Assembly: GCA_964569425.1 (NCBI GenBank)
Contig: CAZMVD010000152.1
Location: 1 to 9,623 of the forward strand
Length of the DNA stretch: 9,623 nt
From: JACQXM01 sp964569425
Lineage (GTDB): Bacteria > Planctomycetota > Phycisphaerae > UBA1845
Direction of reading: 5' to 3'
Part shown: positions 6,230 to 9,623 of the stretch, in pieces
Layout: every line of letters starts with the position of its first letter
How positions within the stretch are numbered: the stretch's first letter is position 1
Notes under the pieces: model-generated
What the model saw: only the letters and a program-made list of their open reading frames with translations
Told to the model about the DNA's origin: nothing
Database searches by the model: none
Position numbers and translations under genes: made by a program

Positions 6230-6880
6230 CTAATCGAGCAATTCCAGAAGATCGGGCTCGATCTCCAGCTCCGCCGACTGGCCGACAAACTGCACACCGA
6301 CATACACACGCCATGGCCCACGCCGTCGCAGAACCACGCCCTCCAGGCCCATCAGACTTCCAGTCCGCACCCGGCAACGGGCGCCCACCCGCAATCGCGG
6401 ATACAAGTCCACCGGAACCTCGCTCTCCACCACCCGCTGAATCTGGGCCAGATCGAACCGCATGCCATCCTGGTCGGCCACCTCGAGAACTTGCGCCACA
6501 CGGTGCGTCTGCAAGGCCAGGTGTCGTTCAGGCAAATCGCCGCAAAGAAAGACGTAACCCGGAAAAAGCGGCAGTTCCACAATCCGCTTCCGCCCCGAGT
6601 AAATCCGCATGCGCCGTACCAGGGGAAGAAAATGTTGAACCCGATGCCGCTGCAAGTCGGTCGCCACCGCCTTCTCGTTGCGCGCACGCGTGTGCAGCAC
6701 CCACCATCGACCTACAAAGGCTTCAACGGGTGGGCACCTACTAAGGTCCGATAATTCTACCACGCCGCTTCCGTCCACTGAAATCAACCCACCCGACAAA
6801 CTCGCCTCACCCGGCATCGGCACACTGACTCGCGTAAGCCGGGATGTGGTCGCAACCGCGGGCCGATGCCGCCATTTCAT
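6230..6880 (-). CDS. NusG/RfaH-family transcription antitermination protein (specialised NusG paralogue)
   Basis: About 216 residues. The NusG N-terminal (NGN) domain spans about 58-155, opening with RWWVLHTRARNEK, through FLPLVRR and the family signature LPLFPGYVF (103-111), to HRVAQVLEVADQD. A KOW-type C-terminal domain spans about 163-213 (GARCRVRTG, GLEGVVLRRRG, VGVQFVGQSAELEIEPDLLELL). NGN binds RNA polymerase over the cleft; KOW recruits partners. Specialised members (RfaH, UpxY, LoaP) act on long polysaccharide operons. The neighbouring exporter and the divergence from housekeeping NusG context (no secE, no ribosomal protein genes) favour that role. The start is uncertain. ATG at 6880 is used; TTG at 6895 and ATG at 6817 are also possible, and the last leaves an N-terminus (MPGEASLSGG) like those of planctomycete relatives. 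None has a clear SD. TACAAT at 6904-6899 may be its -10, but no good -35 was found. Confidence 0.87.
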   Translation of the reverse strand: MKWRHRPAVATTSRLTRVSVPMPGEASLSGGLISVDGSGVVELSDLSRCPPVEAFVGRWWVLHTRARNEKAVATDLQRHRVQHFLPLVRRMRIYSGRKRIVELPLFPGYVFLCGDLPERHLALQTHRVAQVLEVADQDGMRFDLAQIQRVVESEVPVDLYPRLRVGARCRVRTGSLMGLEGVVLRRRGPWRVYVGVQFVGQSAELEIEPDLLELLD

Positions 6881-7040
6881 AGTACCCGCGACCAACTCAT
6901 TGTACGCGGTTTATCGGTACAACGCTCATCCCACTGCGCCCAAGGCGGCCTTCGATCCATTTTATCCCTTTTACCATCCTGAGCTGATGCCAATCTACCC
7001 ACGGCCTCAATCGCGAGGCAAACTCCATATGGACCGAAAG

Positions 7041-7053
7041 CCGAATTTTTCGG
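7041..7053. repeat. Dyad upstream of the IPVPG protein promoter
   Basis: CCGAA (7041-7045) and TTCGG (7049-7053) are inverted around TTT, 19 nt upstream of the -35 at 7073. CCGAA also occurs at 7034-7038 and 7063-7067, so four half-sites cluster within 34 nt. The arrangement resembles an activator-binding region. A chance origin is possible because the half-site is short. Confidence 0.3.
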
Positions 7054-7072
7054 GATACCGCACCGAATTCCG

Positions 7073-7099
7073 TTGACAGGCCGGGACCGTTGGCATAAT
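7073..7099 (+). promoter_or_regulatory. Extended -10 promoter for the IPVPG protein gene
   Basis: A perfect TTGACA (7073-7078) is followed after 15 nt by CATAAT (7094-7099, 5/6), preceded by TGG, the extended -10 TGn element. TAATAT (7096-7101) at a 17-nt spacing is the alternative reading. A start near 7106 leaves a leader of about 110 nt. Confidence 0.65.
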
Positions 7100-7149
7100 A
7101 TCAGGCATACGAAAAGTGCCTTGGCGGCTCTCGATTGAGCTGTATTGCG

Positions 7150-7172
7150 TTCGCGGGCATGTAACTCGCGAA
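7150..7172 (+). promoter_or_regulatory. Hairpin in the 5' leader of the IPVPG protein gene
   Basis: TTCGCGGG (7150-7157) pairs with CTCGCGAA (7165-7172) through seven Watson-Crick pairs and one G-U, around a 7-nt loop. It lies about 45 nt after the predicted transcript start and 44 nt before the GTG. It does not cover the SD, so it more likely stabilises the mRNA than blocks translation. No known riboswitch class was recognised. Confidence 0.4.
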
Positions 7173-7216
7173 GTCGGCACACTGAATTTGGTATCGGGCA
7201 GCCTGGAGGGAAAGAA

Positions 7217-7957
7217 GTGAAGCAGCTACTGGGCCTATGTTCTATCATGTCCGTTCTTTCGCTGGCCGCGCCGGCAAAGGCGGCGATTTCGTTTGGCGTG
7301 ACCGGCCTCGCGGGGACCGGCGCCACCGCCGACGTGAGCCTCAGCTACCAATCGCTTAGCGCGACTGCGGCACAACTGACAATCAGTATTACCAATACGA
7401 CGGCAGCCGCCATCGGTGGTCGTATCACAGCATGGGGGTTTAACGTACCCTCGGTGGCCGGCGTCACCATGACCAGCATCGGTGGCGACGCCCACGGTGG
7501 TGCCGTCACCGCGCTTCCTTCGCCGAACCAGTCTGGCTGGTTCGCCAAGTACGAACTCGGCGGCATCAAAACGCCGAATGGGGCCGGTGATTTCGACTAT
7601 GGCGTCATGAACGCCAGTGCAAGTGACGCGTTCATCACCGACGGAGTCGGCGCCCCTTCGGCGCCGCGCATCAATGTGGGCCAGACCACCACCTTCACAC
7701 TGGCGATCATCGGCACCGGCTTGAATACCATGTCCGACGCTGCCTTTGAGTCCGCTTTTGTGAGCGAACTGTCAACCGGTGGTACAGCAGGGGCTTTCCA
7801 CTTCGCCGCCCGATTCCAAGGCTTGGTGAATAATGGCTCCGACCTGGGTGTGCCGACCAATGTCATCCCCGTCCCGGGCGCTGCGATAATGGCCCTGGTG
7901 GGCATGGGTGGCGTCGGCTCGTTTCTCCGGCTGCGTAGGCGGCCCGCCTCCGTCTGA
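7217..7957 (+). CDS. Secreted protein with IPVPG-type C-terminal anchor, function unknown
   Basis: The 246-residue exported protein has a short signal peptide (KQLLGLCSIMSVLSLAAPAKA, cleavage after A22) and a Gly-, Ala-, Thr- and Ser-rich mature part of beta-sandwich character. A segment near 194-213 (FHFAARFQGLVNNGSDLGVP) resembles the 'RFQG...GSD' block often seen just before the anchor in PEP-CTERM proteins. IPVPG (217-221), a hydrophobic Gly-rich stretch (to about 237) and LRLRRR complete the tripartite anchor. There is no Cys after the signal peptide. The GTG at 7217 is chosen because GGAGGG (7205-7210) lies six bases upstream and the signal peptide begins there; the frame extends back to a TTG at 7145 but codes for nothing signal-like. 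It has its own strong promoter and terminator, so it is a monocistronic unit. Role inferred only as surface or matrix protein. Confidence 0.82.
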   Translation: MKQLLGLCSIMSVLSLAAPAKAAISFGVTGLAGTGATADVSLSYQSLSATAAQLTISITNTTAAAIGGRITAWGFNVPSVAGVTMTSIGGDAHGGAVTALPSPNQSGWFAKYELGGIKTPNGAGDFDYGVMNASASDAFITDGVGAPSAPRINVGQTTTFTLAIIGTGLNTMSDAAFESAFVSELSTGGTAGAFHFAARFQGLVNNGSDLGVPTNVIPVPGAAIMALVGMGGVGSFLRLRRRPASV

Positions 7958-8004
7958 CGTCCGCTTCCTCGCGGGCGCCGCTCGGCGAGTGACTGATTAT
8001 TGAC

Positions 8005-8050
8005 ACAAGGCGTCGGGGATTGAATGTCCCCGGCGCCTTGTTTGTTTCTG
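8005..8050 (+). terminator. Strong intrinsic terminator after the IPVPG protein gene
   Basis: ACAAGGCGTCGGGGA (8005-8019) pairs with TCCCCGGCGCCTTGT (8027-8041): 15 bp with a single G-U, around a 7-nt loop, followed by TTTGTTTCTG. It starts 47 nt past the stop codon at 7957. Stem strength and the T-rich tail are textbook. Confidence 0.85.
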
Positions 8051-8384
8051 CGCTGCTCAACCATGGCCCGACCGGCCATCCGATAAGCCCTTTCGGCCGC
8101 CCCGCTTACCGATAACCTGCCGCGCCCCGTCCTGCTCATTTGGGAATATGGACCTCCCCCTTCCGAAAAACAACCATTCCGCACCCATGAAACTTCACGC
8201 TTATCGCGCCTGTCATTCCTGCGCGACATAAACCCGAAAACCCCGCCTGACTTCACACCCAACCTATTTTAACTTGAACGAGGGGATTCCGATCGCGTGT
8301 ACGTGGTCGGAGAAAGAAGCTGCTCCGGCGACTAGGCCTTTCGAGGCTGGCGACACGCCGGGGCATTCAGGGGGGGAAGTCGCC
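8051..8384. other. 334-nt gene-free region before the PKD lipoprotein
   Basis: No gene is supported here. It includes a perfect dyad ATGGCC/GGCCAT (8063-8068 and 8074-8079), a repeated CCGATAA flanking an inverted TAAGC/GCTTA pair (about 8080-8115), and the structured leader at 8323-8363. A weak TTGAAC near 8274 has no good -10 partner, so the promoter of the lipoprotein gene is not located. Confidence 0.45.
8323..8363 (+). promoter_or_regulatory. Two-tier stem-loop with UUCG loop in the lipoprotein leader
   Basis: An outer stem CTCCGGCG (8323-8330) with CGCCGGGG (8356-8363) encloses an internal loop (ACTA on one side, GGCGACA on the other) and an inner stem GGCCT (8335-8339) with AGGCT (8344-8348) capped by UUCG. 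It ends 21 nt before the GTG at 8385, just upstream of the purine-rich SD (8371-8378). The asymmetric, purine-rich internal loop is unlike a terminator. No known riboswitch class was recognised. Confidence 0.4.
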
Positions 8385-9623
8385 GTGAAGCACCATGCCA
8401 TTCGCTTATCGACGAGTCCGAAATTCCTGATCTGCCTGAGCCTGATCCTAATTCAATTCCCCGGCTGCGGTACCGCTGCGCCGGGAACCGGACAAGGCGG
8501 ACGCGACACCCTCGGCGGCGGCATCATCGACGAGCCCAACGACAACGCCTCAAACGGCGAGGACCCCATCGATCCCGCCGGTGACGATTCAATGGCCAAC
8601 AACTACCTTCTCGAAGCTCTCGAAGATCAATCCGAACCCGGCCGCTGGGGCTTCGCCGTCAAGCCGCGATTGGGCACATCGGAGACCGCCCGGCTGACCT
8701 TCTTCTGGGATTTTGGCGATGGCCAGGTCGCAACCGGAACCACCCAGTCACACCGCTTCAACACCCCGGGCATCCACAAGGTCACGGTCCGCGCCGTCGA
8801 CGAAAGAGGATCCACTCTCTTCACGTTGTCATTGGATATCGAAATCCCGCCACCCGGGCTCCCGCCCGTGGCCGATGGCGGATGGGACCATGCCGTTTAT
8901 GAAGGAGATACGGTCAGGCTCGACGGTTCGCGCAGCTCCGATCCCGACAGCGACGTGCTCACGTTCCGCTGGGCGCAGATTGGCACCGGTCCCGTGGTCA
9001 CCCTCAGCAATGCGAACACCGCCATCGCAACGTTCACGGCCCCGGAGGTGAATAACGACACGCTGCTGCAATTCGCCCTCACCGTCAGCGACGGCGCCAA
9101 CAGCGCCCAGGATGTAGTGCTGGTCACCGTGCTGGACGATATCGGCGGTGCATCTGCCGGTCCCACCGCCGATGCCGGACCGGACCAGACCGTAAACGCC
9201 AACGACACCGTCACCCTCAGCGGCAGCGGCACCTCCGGCAACGGCGGCTCCCTCGCGTTTCAGTGGCTGCAAATAGCCGGCCCGGCCGTCACCTTGGCTA
9301 ACCCCAACAACGCCGTCACCACTTTCGTGGCGCCCACCGATTCGGCAACCGTGAATCTTGTCTTCCTTCTATCCGTTATCGAAGGCGACGCCTCGGCCGA
9401 GGACGACGTAGTCATTACTGTCTTGCAGGACGGGACTCCACCACCGCCGCCTCCGCCCCCGCCGCCACCGCCTCCGCCACCGCCCGATCCCGACACCGAC
9501 AATTGTCCCAACGATCCCAACAAAACCGCGCCCGGCGCATGCGGCTGCGGCACGCCCGATACCGACTCCGACGGCGACGGCACGCCCAACTGCAACGACG
9601 CTTGCCCCAATGATCCCAACAAG
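8385..9623 (+). CDS. PKD-domain lipoprotein with poly-Pro linker and TSP3-like Ca repeats, 3' end cut by the window
   Basis: The frame runs 413 codons from GTG at 8385 to the last base without a stop. A signal segment (LICLSLILIQFPGC, 15-28) gives C28 as a likely but imperfect lipidation site. An acidic, Asn-rich spacer follows. A PKD domain lies at about 85-154, with the signature WDFGDG (108-113) and HRFNTPGIHKVTV. Two K319L-like PKD-related Ig-fold domains follow at about 160-252 (SRSSDPDSDVLTFRWAQ) and 260-348 (TADAGPDQTVNAND, FQWLQIAGP). Then come 16 consecutive Pro (352-367) and Cys/Asp repeats (374 onward) resembling thrombospondin type 3 Ca-binding repeats. Such proteins act on the cell surface in adhesion or matrix binding. 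A GGGGGGAAG site (8371-8379) lies upstream of the GTG; an ATG at 8395 is out of frame. The protein is probably much longer, with more repeats or a further domain beyond the edge. Confidence 0.85.
   Translation, partial: MKHHAIRLSTSPKFLICLSLILIQFPGCGTAAPGTGQGGRDTLGGGIIDEPNDNASNGEDPIDPAGDDSMANNYLLEALEDQSEPGRWGFAVKPRLGTSETARLTFFWDFGDGQVATGTTQSHRFNTPGIHKVTVRAVDERGSTLFTLSLDIEIPPPGLPPVADGGWDHAVYEGDTVRLDGSRSSDPDSDVLTFRWAQIGTGPVVTLSNANTAIATFTAPEVNNDTLLQFALTVSDGANSAQDVVLVTVLDDIGGASAGPTADAGPDQTVNANDTVTLSGSGTSGNGGSLAFQWLQIAGPAVTLANPNNAVTTFVAPTDSATVNLVFLLSVIEGDASAEDDVVITVLQDGTPPPPPPPPPPPPPPPPDPDTDNCPNDPNKTAPGACGCGTPDTDSDGDGTPNCNDACPNDPNK
9438..9485 (+). repeat. Proline-codon tract (16 CCN codons)
   Basis: Sixteen successive proline codons (CCA, CCG, CCT and CCC mixed) join the Ig-like domains to the Ca-repeat region of the lipoprotein. 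The mixed third bases make simple strand slippage less likely than for a pure repeat, but the tract could still vary in length. A rigid, extended linker is the likely structural effect. Confidence 0.85.
9504..9623 (+). repeat. 99-bp tandem unit of Cys/Asp Ca-binding repeats, cut by the edge
   Basis: Codons 374-406 form one 33-residue unit starting CPNDPNK, with a CGCG core and DTDSDGDG. At 9603 the next unit starts with the same CPNDPNK and is cut after 7 residues. The DxDxDG spacing and paired Cys are those of thrombospondin type 3-like Ca-binding repeats. Confidence 0.75.

Noticed and set aside
6046..6754. + strand open frames opposite the NusG-like gene
   Set aside because: Antisense to NGN and KOW signatures; composition is Pro/Arg/His-rich and no start signals are present.
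7597..8262. 221-codon minus-strand open frame spanning the end of the IPVPG gene and the region behind it
   Set aside because: It runs through a strong intrinsic terminator and the antisense of a supported secreted-protein gene; no family resemblance.
9260..9622. Minus-strand open frame with a poly-Gly run
   Set aside because: The Gly run is the reverse reading of the proline tract of the lipoprotein; the sense frame has coherent domains.

Overview
The window is GC-rich bacterial DNA with the marks of a Planctomycetota genome, probably an uncultured one in or near Phycisphaerae. The pointers are two kinds of PEP-CTERM-like surface proteins, a large PKD/Ca-repeat lipoprotein whose repeat has the form 'CPxDPxK...CGCG..DTDxDxDG', a Wza-type polysaccharide export lipoprotein downstream of a NusG-like antiterminator, and free use of GTG starts behind good Shine-Dalgarno (SD) sites. 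The lineage is an inference from protein style, not from a marker gene. I see no rRNA, tRNA, CRISPR array, insertion sequence or integrase.

Left part (1-3288): a possible 3' gene end on the + strand (stop at 84) faces four separately spaced minus-strand genes. In transcription order these are a histidine-phosphatase-fold lipoprotein whose second catalytic His is Asn (3288-2677), a small Cys-rich membrane protein of the FeoB-associated type (2518-2282), a PA0069-type radical SAM protein (2141-1056) and a classic VPEPAS PEP-CTERM secreted protein (902-189). Readable sigma70-like promoters lie before each, so they look like single transcription units.

Middle (3289-5818): a 508-nt divergent gap precedes a secreted DUF4114 protein with a VPLPG-type C-terminal anchor (3797-4582, +). 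It converges, across a perfect hairpin, on an outer-membrane polysaccharide export lipoprotein with two SLBB domains (5818-4652, -).

Right (5819-9623): upstream of the exporter on the same strand is a 411-nt gene-free leader with nested repeats, then a NusG/RfaH-family regulator (6880-6230, -). Divergent from it, behind a good promoter, is a secreted protein with an IPVPG-type C-terminal anchor (7217-7957, +), closed by a strong intrinsic terminator. A structured leader then precedes a large PKD-domain lipoprotein (8385 onward, +) that runs off the right edge while still open.

The genes fit a cell-envelope and extracellular-matrix theme. Exopolysaccharide export, a specialised antiterminator of the kind that controls long polysaccharide operons, and exosortase-type cargo proteins are known to occur together. 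The exosortase, the glycosyltransferases and the polymerase are not in this window.
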